Assembly (NCBI GenBank): GCA_024276745.1
Contig: JAJRWN010000101.1
Span: 1-36,002, forward strand
Reading direction: 5' to 3'
Source: Bacteroidota bacterium
GTDB lineage: Bacteria; Bacteroidota; Bacteroidia; Chitinophagales; S012-47
Length of the DNA: 36,002 nt
The notes under the pieces were generated by a model, which was not told the DNA's origin, did no database searches, and saw nothing but the letters and a program-made list of their open reading frames with translations. Below, one piece after another: positions 26,701 to 35,052 of the stretch. Positions within the stretch are counted from its first letter, which is position 1, and each line of letters starts with the position of its first letter. The position numbers and the translations under genes are program-made.

Positions 26701-29223
26701 TTAAGAGATGCCGGAGGAATCGTTTTGCAAAGCACTACGGTGAATATACCTAATGGAGAGAGCAGGGTTACCCTAAACTATTCGATTGCACCCGGTTCCG
26801 ATTATCAACTCGGAATATCAACAACAGGAGCCAATTTATATAGAAACAACGGAGGAACGGCATATCCATATACCCTGCCCGGTGTTTTATCTATAAAAAA
26901 CAGCAGTGCTTCTACGGGTTATTATTATTTCTACTATAATTGGGAAGTCACACAACCTGCTTGCCTGAGTCAACGATCAGAAGCGATTGCCACGGTGAAA
27001 TATCCACCAACGGTAAGTGCTTCAGGTAGCACAAGTATTTGCTATGGAGATCCTGCCGTTACACTGCATTCAACAGCCGTTGATGCCGATAGTGTAAAAT
27101 GGTTTCCGGGTGGAGATACAACAAGCAGTATTCTTGTTTCGCCTGCCACAACCACAACCTATACCGTATATGCCTATAATATTTGTGGTACCGATTCCTC
27201 AACGGCAATCGTTACCGTCAATCCGCTGCCCTATGCCATAGCATCGCCCGACACGGCAAGTTGTCCGGGTACTTCGATTACTTTGAGTGCTTCGGGTAAC
27301 GGGACTTATCTTTGGTCTCCGGGTGGAATGACTACTGCTTCTATTTCGGTAAGCCCAAGTTTTCAGACAAAGTATATGGTTACGGTTACCAATAGCTGCG
27401 GCACGGCTGTAGATAGTATTTTGGTATCGATGAAACCGGTGCCGGATATATCATTAAACGGGCCGGCTTCGATTTGTGCCGGTCAAAGTTCAACACTTAC
27501 AGCTACAGGCACCGGCACTTTTAGCTGGATGCCGGGAAATCTTAGCGGCCCATCCGTTACGGTAACACCTGCAAGCACTACTACCTATACGGCTACGGCT
27601 ACTACCGAGTGCGGATCAATGCAACAGCAAATCACGGTGATTGTCAATCCTTTACCTGTTGCCACAGCCGGCAACGATACTGCCATTTGTGACGGTGATC
27701 AAGCTAATCTGCACGTGACAGGCGTAGGTACCTTTACCTGGATGCCGGGAAATCTAAGTGGTACTACTATTTCGGTATCTCCGGCTTCAACAACAACTTA
27801 CACGGTTACGGCAAATAATGTTTGTGGTACGGCAACAGACTATATCACTGTTCAGGTTAATCCACAACCGGCTGTAACTGCTTCAAGCGATACCAGCATC
27901 TGTGCCGGTTCAAGTATTGCATTACAGGCTAATGGAGTTGGTACATTCACCTGGATGCCCGGCAATTTTAGTGGCTCGAGTATAAGCGTTAGTCCTGCTT
28001 CATCCACCATCTATACCGTAACGGCAACAAACAGTTGTGGTAGTGTGAGCGATCAGGTGAGCATTACAGTTGTAAATCAAGCGGCTGTTTCGGCTTATGG
28101 GCATACCAGTATTTGTTCCGGTTCTACGGCTACTCTAAGTGCCTCAGGAAACGGTATTTTTAAGTGGATGCCCGGAAACCTGACCGGTAACTCTATCACG
28201 GTAAGCCCTTCGACAAGCACGGTTTATACCGTAACAGCTTCAAATATTTGCGGAAGTGTTTCAGATACGGTTAGTGTACAGGTGATGCCTCTTCCCGCAG
28301 TTAATGCCTCAAATGATACAAGTATTTGTGCTGGTGATACAATAAGCTTAACAGCAAGTGGCAGCAGTCCGTTTATCTGGATGCCGGGAAATTATAGTGG
28401 TAATCAGATTATAGTAACGCCTGCCAACACAAGTACATACAGCGTTACAAGTACCAATATTTGTGGCAGTGCCAGCGATTCGGTAACGGTTACTATCATA
28501 CCCTATCCACAAGTTACTGCTGCCAATGATACTACAATATGTGCCGGTGATTCAGTACAGTTACATGCCAGCGGAACAGGTTCTTTTGTTTGGATACCAA
28601 CGAGTGGTTTGGACCAAAATCCATGGGTTTCCCCTACTACAACTACTTCCTTTACCGTGACCGCTTCAACCGGTTGCGGAACTGCTGTCAGCGACACGGA
28701 AACAATCTTTGTTGATCCTTTGCCACTTGCAGATTTTACTTATACACAAAATAATCTGACGGTTAATTTTACAGACCATTCCAATTATGCTTCAAGCTAT
28801 TCATGGGACTTCGGTGATGGAAACGGAATCAGTAATCAGTCCAGCCCTACATATACGTATTCAGCCGATGGATTATACACGGTAATGCTAGTGGTAACAA
28901 ACTCTTGCGGAACGGATACCATGATGGCTGAAATCCGGGTCAAAGGTGTTGGTATTCCTTCAAATACCCAAGCAATCAGCATGCTCATTTTTCCAAATCC
29001 TGCAAAAGATGTTTTCAATTTAATCATCACTTCCACTGGAACGGCTAAGGCAAGTTTAAAAGTTTACAACCTCCTTGGCCAAACGATGATTGATGAAACA
29101 CTGCACTTGAATAAAGGAAAATTTACTGCTAGCTATGATCTCAATGAAAAAGCAAGTGGCATGTATCTGGTAGAGTTGAAAATAAACAATCGTGAATACG
29201 TTCAGAAATTGTTTGTGGAATAA
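23788..29223 (+). CDS. Secreted M4 (thermolysin-like) metalloprotease with PKD, CUB and eight Ig-like repeats, T9SS sorted
   Basis: An 1811-residue exported protease. Order: signal peptide (1-24, ending STSYSQ); FTP/PepSY propeptide (about 40-225); M4 catalytic domain (about 235-570) with zinc ligands His385 and His389 (HEITH), catalytic Glu386 and third ligand Glu409 (GALNESFSD), exactly 20 residues after the second His as in thermolysin. Then PKD (FIWDFGDGS, about 572-645), a CUB-like domain (about 653-771), PKD (WLWDFGDGS, 780-855), an Ig-like unit (AWYDAAIGGTQLG), a beta-sandwich region (920-1060), eight 72-residue repeats (1072-1647), another PKD (YSWDFGDGN) and a type A sorting domain (MLIFPNPAKDVFNL to GMYLVELKINNRE..KLFVE). 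Most M4 proteases are 500-700 residues, so the stalk is unusually long. It probably digests extracellular protein at the cell surface. Its start is divergent from the MATE gene. Confidence 0.94.
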   Translation: MKILSKYTFLFTCFYILSSTSYSQTNKFVLTGQTATELVPGANLLRTNPVSDIPDYIHFAEGQEPAIANVESWISKIFKTDQGISFQESDRMRDELGMEHISYQEYFKGIPIDGMIYKLHLRNGRVVSMNGMAFNTFTKPSAPAISEIDALNKALNYVHAERYKWEMPEEEALLKKETNNPDASYYPTTTLSYFPYQAKWFQNDYRLCYKFNIYADKPLSRGYIYVDALTGEIIFDNQIIHTVDVNGSALTAYSGNQSIVTDSTGPGAYRLREASRGNGVETYNLQNGTNYGNAVDFTDTDNYWNNVNANQDEYATDAHWGAEMTYDYYLLKHGRNSIDNAGFHLLSYVHYSSNYLNAFWDGQRMTYGDGNSSTTPLTTMDIAGHEITHGLTSNTANLTYSYESGALNESFSDVFGTSIEFYAKPTTANWTMGEQIGITFRSMSNPNAYSDPDTYLGTYWYTGSGDNGGVHTNSGVQNYWYYIMSVGDSGVNDLGNAYNVSGLGIDTASKIAFRNLTVYLVPSSQYADARFYAIQSAVDLYGACSPEVITTTNAWYAVGVGDSFSHTVISDFTANMTAQCDTPFTVQFSNLSVNGGSFIWDFGDGSSSTLFNPAHTYTQYGNFTVSLITDGGSCGSDTLIKQYYIHVGPGNPCIVTLPTSGSNTVTSCTGILYDAGGPNGNYPDMSDVYTTISPVGATSVTLNFNSFHYESNFDYIYVYDGPSITSTLIGQYSGTALPNGGTISSTGSSITVRQTSDQNLNYSGFSLNWSCFIPNSPPLVQFDADVTTTCNGSVHFTDNSLFSPTAWLWDFGDGSTSTQQNPTHVYDTNGFYSVKLVATNGFGSDSLTRLQYIFVNKPAGPTVVNAMRCGPGTITLSTSLPGTYAWYDAAIGGTQLGSGQNFTTPVISTTTSYYVEETLANPTQYAGPFDNTIGSGGYYTGNQYLVFDAYDYFTLVSVKVFANGAGNRTIELRDAGGIVLQSTTVNIPNGESRVTLNYSIAPGSDYQLGISTTGANLYRNNGGTAYPYTLPGVLSIKNSSASTGYYYFYYNWEVTQPACLSQRSEAIATVKYPPTVSASGSTSICYGDPAVTLHSTAVDADSVKWFPGGDTTSSILVSPATTTTYTVYAYNICGTDSSTAIVTVNPLPYAIASPDTASCPGTSITLSASGNGTYLWSPGGMTTASISVSPSFQTKYMVTVTNSCGTAVDSILVSMKPVPDISLNGPASICAGQSSTLTATGTGTFSWMPGNLSGPSVTVTPASTTTYTATATTECGSMQQQITVIVNPLPVATAGNDTAICDGDQANLHVTGVGTFTWMPGNLSGTTISVSPASTTTYTVTANNVCGTATDYITVQVNPQPAVTASSDTSICAGSSIALQANGVGTFTWMPGNFSGSSISVSPASSTIYTVTATNSCGSVSDQVSITVVNQAAVSAYGHTSICSGSTATLSASGNGIFKWMPGNLTGNSITVSPSTSTVYTVTASNICGSVSDTVSVQVMPLPAVNASNDTSICAGDTISLTASGSSPFIWMPGNYSGNQIIVTPANTSTYSVTSTNICGSASDSVTVTIIPYPQVTAANDTTICAGDSVQLHASGTGSFVWIPTSGLDQNPWVSPTTTTSFTVTASTGCGTAVSDTETIFVDPLPLADFTYTQNNLTVNFTDHSNYASSYSWDFGDGNGISNQSSPTYTYSADGLYTVMLVVTNSCGTDTMMAEIRVKGVGIPSNTQAISMLIFPNPAKDVFNLIITSTGTAKASLKVYNLLGQTMIDETLHLNKGKFTASYDLNEKASGMYLVELKINNREYVQKLFVE
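27001..28728 (+). repeat. Eight tandem Ig-like repeats of about 216 bases (72 residues) in the M4 protease
   Basis: Each unit follows the plan ASxDTSICAGxSxxLxA, then GTFTWMPGNLSG, then SISVSPASTTTYTVTA, NxCGS and VxVxPLP. Units 3-7 share WMPGN[LFY][ST]G; units 1, 2 and 8 are more diverged (WFPGGD, WSPGG, WIPTSG). Total length 1728 bases equals exactly 8 x 216. Each unit carries two cysteines that could form a disulfide after export. Confidence 0.88.
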
Positions 29224-29319
29224 GGGAAGGAGTTTCAAAAGAAGTACATACTGATTTCAGTTGCTTATTGATATGGATATTAGGCCTGTTGATGCTGTAA
29301 AACATCGTATAATAAATGA

Positions 29320-29772
29320 ATGCTTATGAAGGGATTAACCATTGGTCTGTTACTGCTGCTTTCAATATCAATATCCGGTCAAAACAAGGATATTACCGAT
29401 ACGATTCAGGGGGAAAGCTCAGAAGGAGTATTCACGGTTCGTCAGGATGCAGTAATTTTCTTATGGCCTGATTCAGCCGAATATGCCTACATGGAAGCTA
29501 CATACAGCGAAGATGATTTTGTAGAAATTATCAGCGATATGAACTGGTATCCGATGATAGCCTCCGAAACACTCGATTCACTGGGCATCAGGCATTTCGA
29601 TTGCAGCAGCGATACACTCTTATTAATATCAACCGGTAATGAGCCTATTATATTATTGCGTAAAAAGCTTGATGCGGATATGATACTATTCAATCCCGGT
29701 AAAAAGCCGGTGCTTCAACATGCTATTGAATTCGATGAGCGAAAGACAAAAGCCTTTTTTGATTTGGAATAA
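29320..29772 (+). CDS. Small secreted protein of unknown function
   Basis: A 150-residue protein with a signal peptide (LTIGLLLLLSISISGQ); either ATG 29320 or 29326 can start it. The mature part is acidic and compact: a strand-like segment EGVFTVRQDAVIFLWPDSAE, a helix YSEDDFVEIISDMNWYPMIA, then DSLGIRHFDCSSDTLLLIS and PIILLRKKLDADMILFNPGK. I recognise no family; the last part looks like an alpha/beta fold ending in a short C-terminal helix (DERKTKAFFDLE). No lipobox and no T9SS tail, so it is probably periplasmic. It lies 96 bases after the M4 protease gene on the same strand; any functional link, such as inhibitor or chaperone, would be guesswork. Confidence 0.72.
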   Translation: MLMKGLTIGLLLLLSISISGQNKDITDTIQGESSEGVFTVRQDAVIFLWPDSAEYAYMEATYSEDDFVEIISDMNWYPMIASETLDSLGIRHFDCSSDTLLLISTGNEPIILLRKKLDADMILFNPGKKPVLQHAIEFDERKTKAFFDLE

Positions 29773-29789
29773 GGTTAAAGGTAAAGGAT

Positions 29790-30419
29790 TTAAGCGTTTT
29801 TCACACTTGCTTTCCGGAGTTTGGCTTCAATCATGGTAGCCAGTACATCAATAGCGACCCGGTTTTCGCCTCCGCGTGTGATAATCAAATCGGCAAACCG
29901 TTTTTGGGGTTCGATATATTGATCGTGCATTGGTTTTACGGTTTCGGCATAACGGTACAATATTTCTTGCACTCCCCTGCCCCTTTCTTCTAAATCACGA
30001 TGAATAACCCGCATCAAGCGGTCATCGGCATCGGCATCTACAAAAACTTTTATATCCAGTTCATCGCGCAGGGTAAGATTATTGAGCAATAATATTCCTT
30101 CAACCAATAAGACCTCTGAAGGTTTTATTTCAACGGTTTCAAGCTGCCTGATACAGCTCAGATATGAATACACCGGACGTTGAATGCTAAATCCTTTTCT
30201 CAACTCACTGATATGATTTAACAATAGCTCGTATTCAATTGCATCGGGATGATCAAAATTAAGTTTTTGTCTTTCTTCGAGTGGCAAATGACTATTGTCG
30301 CGATAGTAGGCATCTAATGGAATAACCGAAATCTCGTCTTCGGGGAGATATTGTAGAAGCTTACGTGTAACAGTAGTTTTTCCACTGCCGCTTCCACCGG
30401 CTATTCCAACAATAATCAT
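29790..30419 (-). CDS. udk: Uridine kinase
   Basis: A 209-residue cytoplasmic kinase that phosphorylates uridine and cytidine in pyrimidine salvage. The P-loop GIAGGSGSGKTT covers residues 5-16. Other family segments are VIPLDAYYRDNSHLPLEE, NFDHPDAIEYELL, the substrate region RPVYSYLSCIR (the usual P.YDy.. pattern), VLLVEGILLLNN, and the lid VFVDADADDRLMRVIHRDLEERGR. The C-terminal MHDQYIEPQKRFADLIITRGG is diagnostic. It is a lone minus-strand gene, convergent with the small secreted protein gene (17-base gap) and divergent from the S46 peptidase gene. Confidence 0.95.
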   Translation of the reverse strand: MIIVGIAGGSGSGKTTVTRKLLQYLPEDEISVIPLDAYYRDNSHLPLEERQKLNFDHPDAIEYELLLNHISELRKGFSIQRPVYSYLSCIRQLETVEIKPSEVLLVEGILLLNNLTLRDELDIKVFVDADADDRLMRVIHRDLEERGRGVQEILYRYAETVKPMHDQYIEPQKRFADLIITRGGENRVAIDVLATMIEAKLRKASVKNA

Positions 30420-30484
30420 GGGTTAAAGATACAAAATGTATGGAGTGCCGGAAACCTCTAGTCAATAAATCAAAGGCTATTGGC

Positions 30485-30492
30485 TATTTTTG
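30485..30492 (+). promoter_or_regulatory. Bacteroidota-type -7 box before the S46 peptidase gene
   Basis: TATTTTTG is an exact TAnnTTTG match ending 20 bases before ATG 30513. No TTG is seen at the -33 position. It argues against a start at the upstream in-frame TTG (30480), which would lie before the transcription start. Confidence 0.42.
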
Positions 30493-30512
30493 TTTTTCAA
30501 ATCAACAAATCC

Positions 30513-32771
30513 ATGCGACCTACAAAAAGCTATTTACTGATTAATTTTTTATTATTCCTTTCTATCTTTTCTTTCGCTGAACCTGCCCCTAAAGAAGGCA
30601 TGTGGATTCCGTATTTGCTTGATCAGCTGAATTTCAAAGAAATGCAGTCCATGGGGTTTCAACTTAGTCCCGAAGATATTTACAGCGTAAATCATGCAAG
30701 TATCAAAGATGCCATCGTGAATTTTGGAGGATTTTGTACAGCAAGTATTATTTCAAACCAAGGTCTATTGCTCACCAATCATCATTGCGGATACGGCAGT
30801 ATTCAGAAACACAGCAGCATAGAAAACGACTACTTGACAAATGGATTCTGGACTAATGATTTTTCAGAAGAGCTTCCAAATCCGGGACTATCAGTCACCT
30901 TTATTGTTGAAATAAGAGATGTCACAAAATCCATATTATCAGCTCTTAACGGAAGAGAATCTGAAACGGAAAGAACACAAAAAATAAATGCCCGTATTCA
31001 ATCCGTAATCAGTGACCTTGCCATTGAAGAGGGCTACGATATACGCATATATGCCTATTACTCGGGCAATGAATACTATATGTTCATTACGCAAACTTTC
31101 CGGGATATTCGCTTAGTGGGAGCACCACCATCAGCTATTGGAAAATTTGGAGGAGATACCGATAACTGGATGTGGCCCAGGCATAATGCTGATTTTTCAC
31201 TATTCCGTATTTACGCCAATGCCGACAATCAACCGGCCGATTATTCACCGGACAACATTCCTTTTATTCCAAAATATCATTTATCTGTAGCCACCGATGG
31301 CGTATTGAAAAACGATTTTACAATGGTATTTGGATTTCCGGGACGCACCAACGAATATATGAGCAGTGAGGGATTGGACATGGTCGTGAATCAAACCGAT
31401 CCTATCGCGGTGAAATTAAGAACATTTCGTTTGGATGTGATGGAAGAAGACATGCGCACAGATGACAAAGTCAGGATTCAATATGCCTCAAAACAATCGG
31501 GAATCAGCAATGGCTGGAAGAAATGGCAAGGCGAAATGATGGGCATTAAGCGTACGAAAGGACTGGAAAGAAAACGTGAAGAGGAAGAGCAGTTTCAAGA
31601 ATGGGCTCAACAAAACGCTGTTGATTACATCCATTTACCGGATGATTTCCATACAGCCTACAACAACTATAAACCATTGAGCGAAGCTACGGAGTATATC
31701 AATGAAGGCATCTTTGGAGTAGAATTAATGCGCTTTGTGACGAGGGCACGAAATATGATTGACATGGCCAATTCCCAAAATTTTCATCAAGAAACTTTTG
31801 ACGAATTATTGTATAAATTTCAAAAACAATCTATCCACTTTTTCAAAGATTATAATCGCCCAACCGATCAAAGGATATTCCCTTTGCTTTTTTCAGCATT
31901 CTATACTGATGTCCCTACGGTAATGCAGCCGGCACTCATGCAAACCATCGGCAAGAAATTTAAAGGAGATTTTGCCCGTTATGGCCGATACATTTTCGAG
32001 CAATCTGTATTTGCCGATTCCTCGAAACTCAACCCACTGCTTCGATCAGGAAAAGTGAAAAAGATTGCAAAACTGGAAAAAGATCCTGCCTATTTTCTAA
32101 CTCAACTTTTTATTGATTTTTATACTCAAAATATTAAAGCTGAGTACATAAAGTCTAAAGCAAGGATTGATTCGCTGCAACGGATATATATTGCCGCCCT
32201 TCACATGATGCCTCACAACCGGCCCATGTATGCCGATGCCAACGGCACGATGCGTATTGCTTACGGTAAAGTTGAGCCCATGTATCCGAAAGACGGGGTT
32301 TATTACAAATATTACACTACACTGGATGGTGTGATGGAAAAAGCAGCCACCGGAAAAGCTGATTATAAAATTCCTGATAAACTCCGGCAATTATGGAAAG
32401 ATAAAGATTATGGCCAATGGGGAGACCGCGATGGTATGCACGTTTGTTTTATTGCCAGCAACCATACCACCGGAGGTAACTCGGGAAGCCCCGTTTTGAA
32501 CAATAAAGGACAATTGGTAGGATTAAATTTCGACCGGAATTGGGAAGGCACGATGAGCGATTTAAATTATGATATCCGGCTTTGCAGAAACATCAGTGTG
32601 GATATCCGGTATATCCTTTTTATTATCGATAAATATGCCAATCAACAACATCTGATTGATGAGTTGACCCTAGTAAAAGGGCAAGCCGATGACGAAAGTT
32701 ATGATACCGGCAAAGTCATACCTTCAGAAGATTCGATTATGAATAGCGTGATTGATATTTCGCCTGAATGA
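30513..32771 (+). CDS. S46 family dipeptidyl-peptidase, DPP11-like (Asp/Glu-specific)
   Basis: A 752-residue exported serine peptidase of DPP7/DPP11 length. The signal peptide is SYLLINFLLFLSIFSFA, and the mature start EGMWIPYLL is typical. The catalytic triad is the His of LLLTNHHCGYG (residue 90 or 91), Asp227 (WMWPRHNADFSLFRIY) and Ser657 (TTGGNSGSPVLN). Eighteen residues after the serine, in GLNFDRNWEGTMSD, is Arg675. In characterised S46 enzymes the equivalent of Arg673 sets DPP11 specificity for acidic P1 residues, while DPP7 has Gly. The helical cap spans about residues 280-570. It would release acidic dipeptides from peptides in the periplasm, downstream of the M4 protease. It has its own promoter and no operon partner. 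Confidence 0.94.
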   Translation: MRPTKSYLLINFLLFLSIFSFAEPAPKEGMWIPYLLDQLNFKEMQSMGFQLSPEDIYSVNHASIKDAIVNFGGFCTASIISNQGLLLTNHHCGYGSIQKHSSIENDYLTNGFWTNDFSEELPNPGLSVTFIVEIRDVTKSILSALNGRESETERTQKINARIQSVISDLAIEEGYDIRIYAYYSGNEYYMFITQTFRDIRLVGAPPSAIGKFGGDTDNWMWPRHNADFSLFRIYANADNQPADYSPDNIPFIPKYHLSVATDGVLKNDFTMVFGFPGRTNEYMSSEGLDMVVNQTDPIAVKLRTFRLDVMEEDMRTDDKVRIQYASKQSGISNGWKKWQGEMMGIKRTKGLERKREEEEQFQEWAQQNAVDYIHLPDDFHTAYNNYKPLSEATEYINEGIFGVELMRFVTRARNMIDMANSQNFHQETFDELLYKFQKQSIHFFKDYNRPTDQRIFPLLFSAFYTDVPTVMQPALMQTIGKKFKGDFARYGRYIFEQSVFADSSKLNPLLRSGKVKKIAKLEKDPAYFLTQLFIDFYTQNIKAEYIKSKARIDSLQRIYIAALHMMPHNRPMYADANGTMRIAYGKVEPMYPKDGVYYKYYTTLDGVMEKAATGKADYKIPDKLRQLWKDKDYGQWGDRDGMHVCFIASNHTTGGNSGSPVLNNKGQLVGLNFDRNWEGTMSDLNYDIRLCRNISVDIRYILFIIDKYANQQHLIDELTLVKGQADDESYDTGKVIPSEDSIMNSVIDISPE

Positions 32772-32806
32772 AAAAGGAAAACACTTCATTAGAAAAAATT
32801 TATCTA

Positions 32807-32847
32807 ATAAAAAAAATTAGCAGTTGCCTCATATTGAAGCAAGTGCT
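32807..32847 (-). terminator. Intrinsic terminator of the minus-strand lipoprotein gene
   Basis: On the minus strand, AGCACTTGC (32847-32839) pairs with GCAACTGCT (32827-32819), a 9-base stem with one mismatch and an 11-base loop. It is followed by AA and then eight U residues. It lies just after the lipoprotein stop codon. Confidence 0.6.
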
Positions 32848-32862
32848 GATTTAGATTCATCA

Positions 32863-33309
32863 TTAGAAAGTTGCATCAAATTTACCTTCAGTTATAACTT
32901 TATTAGTATTTCCATCAGAAGCGGTAAACTCAAAAGTTCCTTTAATATTAGTAGCCGTTAAATCAGTGACTACAATAGATCCAGAACCTACGGTATTGTC
33001 AGCCACCCAGGTATTTGTACCTTCGGTCCATCTGCCTGCATCGCCAATCACACCGTTCGGCCCCAAATCAAATGTACCGGGTCCTGTGGCATTCAACAAA
33101 TTAATAGATACCTGAAATGCCGAAGCATCGCTGCCGGTTACCATAATAACGCCATTGGTATTGACTGCCTGCACAGCCAAAGATGCAGACCATTTGCTAC
33201 CATCTACTTTTAGCGACATTGATCCTCCTACAGGATTGTTCTTTTTGCAAGAACTGATGCAAGCAACAAGCAATAACATCATGACGAATACACGTGTTTT
33301 TGATTTCAT
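32863..33309 (-). CDS. Small putative lipoprotein
   Basis: A 148-residue exported protein. The N-terminus MKSKTRVFVMMLLLVACISSCKKN has a lipobox (ISSC), so it is probably lipid-modified on Cys21. The mature part reads as a beta-sandwich: MSLKVDGSKWSASLAVQAV, FQVSINLLNATGPGTFDLG, TGSGSIVVTDLTATNIKGTF-like strands, EGKFDATF. It resembles the Bacteroidota DUF6252-like lipoproteins (the pattern 'vdGk.w.a', 'g.yd..', 'y...sG.i.it', 'i.GtFsf.a') but the match is from memory. Function unknown. It lies 25 bases downstream of a T9SS gene on the minus strand and may be the last gene of that transcript, closed by a terminator. Confidence 0.78.
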   Translation of the reverse strand: MKSKTRVFVMMLLLVACISSCKKNNPVGGSMSLKVDGSKWSASLAVQAVNTNGVIMVTGSDASAFQVSINLLNATGPGTFDLGPNGVIGDAGRWTEGTNTWVADNTVGSGSIVVTDLTATNIKGTFEFTASDGNTNKVITEGKFDATF

Positions 33310-33334
33310 TTGTATGATTTTATAGGTTAGATAA

Positions 33335-35029
33335 TTAATTGCTATGCTGAAAAAGCATTTCCTTCCAAATACTTTTTCGATTTATTGGCTTTAGCTCAAA
33401 CATATATACTCCATCCGGTATAGATAGATTTAATTGAAGTTTGTTGGATTCATAAAATGCTTGACTATATATTAAAATACCTCTAAGGTCATACACATTC
33501 ACAGTGATTTCCTGAAAAACATGCTTAAAATCTATATTGACATTACCGGAGTTTGGATTTGGATACAAGGAAAAAGACGAAGATGAATGAATAGTAGCAG
33601 GCAAAGCTGTTATTCCATCATATTTTGCAATAAAAGCATCAGCATAAAGATTTGGATTGAAGCAATTCAGAGTATCTGAGCCGAAAGATAGTGTAGGACT
33701 GTAAAAGTTTCCACATAGCAATATATCACCGGAAGCATTTAAATCCATAGCAGTAGCTCTATCATTATTTGTTCCACCAATATTTGTGGCCCACAAAGCT
33801 GTACCATTAGGAGAATATGCAGCAAGGAAAGCATCGAACCAACCTGGTTTTGCATTCTGAATTTTAATTGAATCAAAATAAAGATTATCAGAGTTATAGA
33901 AACCAGATACCAGCAAATTTCCACCTTTATCAATGGCAAGATCACTAATTTCATCCCCCATATTTCCTTTTGGATTCTTAGCCCATACTACATTACCATC
34001 GGGGTCAAACTTTACGATAAAAATATCAGATCGACTTAAAGCGGGGTTGGTTCTAATGAGCGTATGTGAGCCAAATGTCACCGTCAATCCGGCAAAATAT
34101 CCACCGACATAAACATTAGCCTCATCATCACATATCACAGCTTCCGCCTTCTCTGAGTGGATTCCACCTGCATTTTTAGCCCAAAGTACATCGCCACTGC
34201 TATTGTATTTAGCAATGAACATATCTAATAATCCGGAATCTTGCAATGAGTTCCCATCAAAATAAAGGACAGGACTACTGAAAGTGCCGGTTAGATATAT
34301 GTTATTGGATGAATCATTAACAACTGAATAAGGAATATCTCCATCCGTACCTCCGGCACTTTTCGCCCAGACTACTTGCCCATCTGAAGTGTATTTTACA
34401 ATAAATATATCGTAGGTATTATACAATGTGTCTTTATTGTTTAGTAAGATATTATCAAAATAAAGTTTACCGGAAAAATAACCGCTTATAATGATATCTC
34501 CATTCGTTAAAGTGGTCATGATAGAGGGGTATTGAGATACTTGTCCAAATGGCTTATTAATCCAAAGAACATGACCATTACTATCCATCTTCGCAACAAA
34601 CATATCAGGCGCAATAAAATTTCCTTCATTATGCAAGGTGTCATGGTCAATAATTATCCATGGACCATCAAAATAGCCACTGAAATATACATTGCCATTA
34701 TGGTCGGTAGCTATTGAAAAGATCCTTTCACGACCATGTCCACTAAAAGCTTTTGCCCAAAGAGCATGACCATTTGCATCATATTTTGCTATGAAGGCAT
34801 CAGATAATCCCATTCCATTGAGTGTAAGTGAATCAAAGCTCACAGAAGGTGCAAGGAAATAACCGGCCATAAATACATTACCATAAGAATCGCTTGCAAT
34901 TGATAAAGCTTTTATATCTGTTAAACCTTTTGCACTGTTAGCCCATATCCAATCGAATGTTTGAGCTCGAGTGTTAATTACTCCGAGTATCATTAAAAAG
35001 GAAAGTATCCATTTATGAATAGTTTGCAT
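33335..35029 (-). CDS. T9SS type A sorting domain protein with SBBP-type beta-propeller repeats
   Basis: A 564-residue secreted protein with signal peptide WILSFLMILGVINTRAQ. About eight repeats of roughly 55 residues follow the SBBP plan: IASDSYGNVFMAGYF, DAFIAKYDANGHALWAKAF, then IATDHNGNVYFSGYF, MFVAKMDSNGHVLWINKP, and so on, ending with DAFIAKYDGITALPA. This points to a beta-propeller. The sorting domain runs from FSLYPNPNSGNVNIDFK to GVYMFELKPIN...KEMLFQHSN. No catalytic motif. It lies 23 bases downstream of the next T9SS gene and 25 bases upstream of the lipoprotein gene, so the three are probably one minus-strand transcript. Confidence 0.9.
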   Translation of the reverse strand: MQTIHKWILSFLMILGVINTRAQTFDWIWANSAKGLTDIKALSIASDSYGNVFMAGYFLAPSVSFDSLTLNGMGLSDAFIAKYDANGHALWAKAFSGHGRERIFSIATDHNGNVYFSGYFDGPWIIIDHDTLHNEGNFIAPDMFVAKMDSNGHVLWINKPFGQVSQYPSIMTTLTNGDIIISGYFSGKLYFDNILLNNKDTLYNTYDIFIVKYTSDGQVVWAKSAGGTDGDIPYSVVNDSSNNIYLTGTFSSPVLYFDGNSLQDSGLLDMFIAKYNSSGDVLWAKNAGGIHSEKAEAVICDDEANVYVGGYFAGLTVTFGSHTLIRTNPALSRSDIFIVKFDPDGNVVWAKNPKGNMGDEISDLAIDKGGNLLVSGFYNSDNLYFDSIKIQNAKPGWFDAFLAAYSPNGTALWATNIGGTNNDRATAMDLNASGDILLCGNFYSPTLSFGSDTLNCFNPNLYADAFIAKYDGITALPATIHSSSSFSLYPNPNSGNVNIDFKHVFQEITVNVYDLRGILIYSQAFYESNKLQLNLSIPDGVYMFELKPINRKSIWKEMLFQHSN

Positions 35030-35052
35030 TGCTTATACCTTTATTGAAAATC

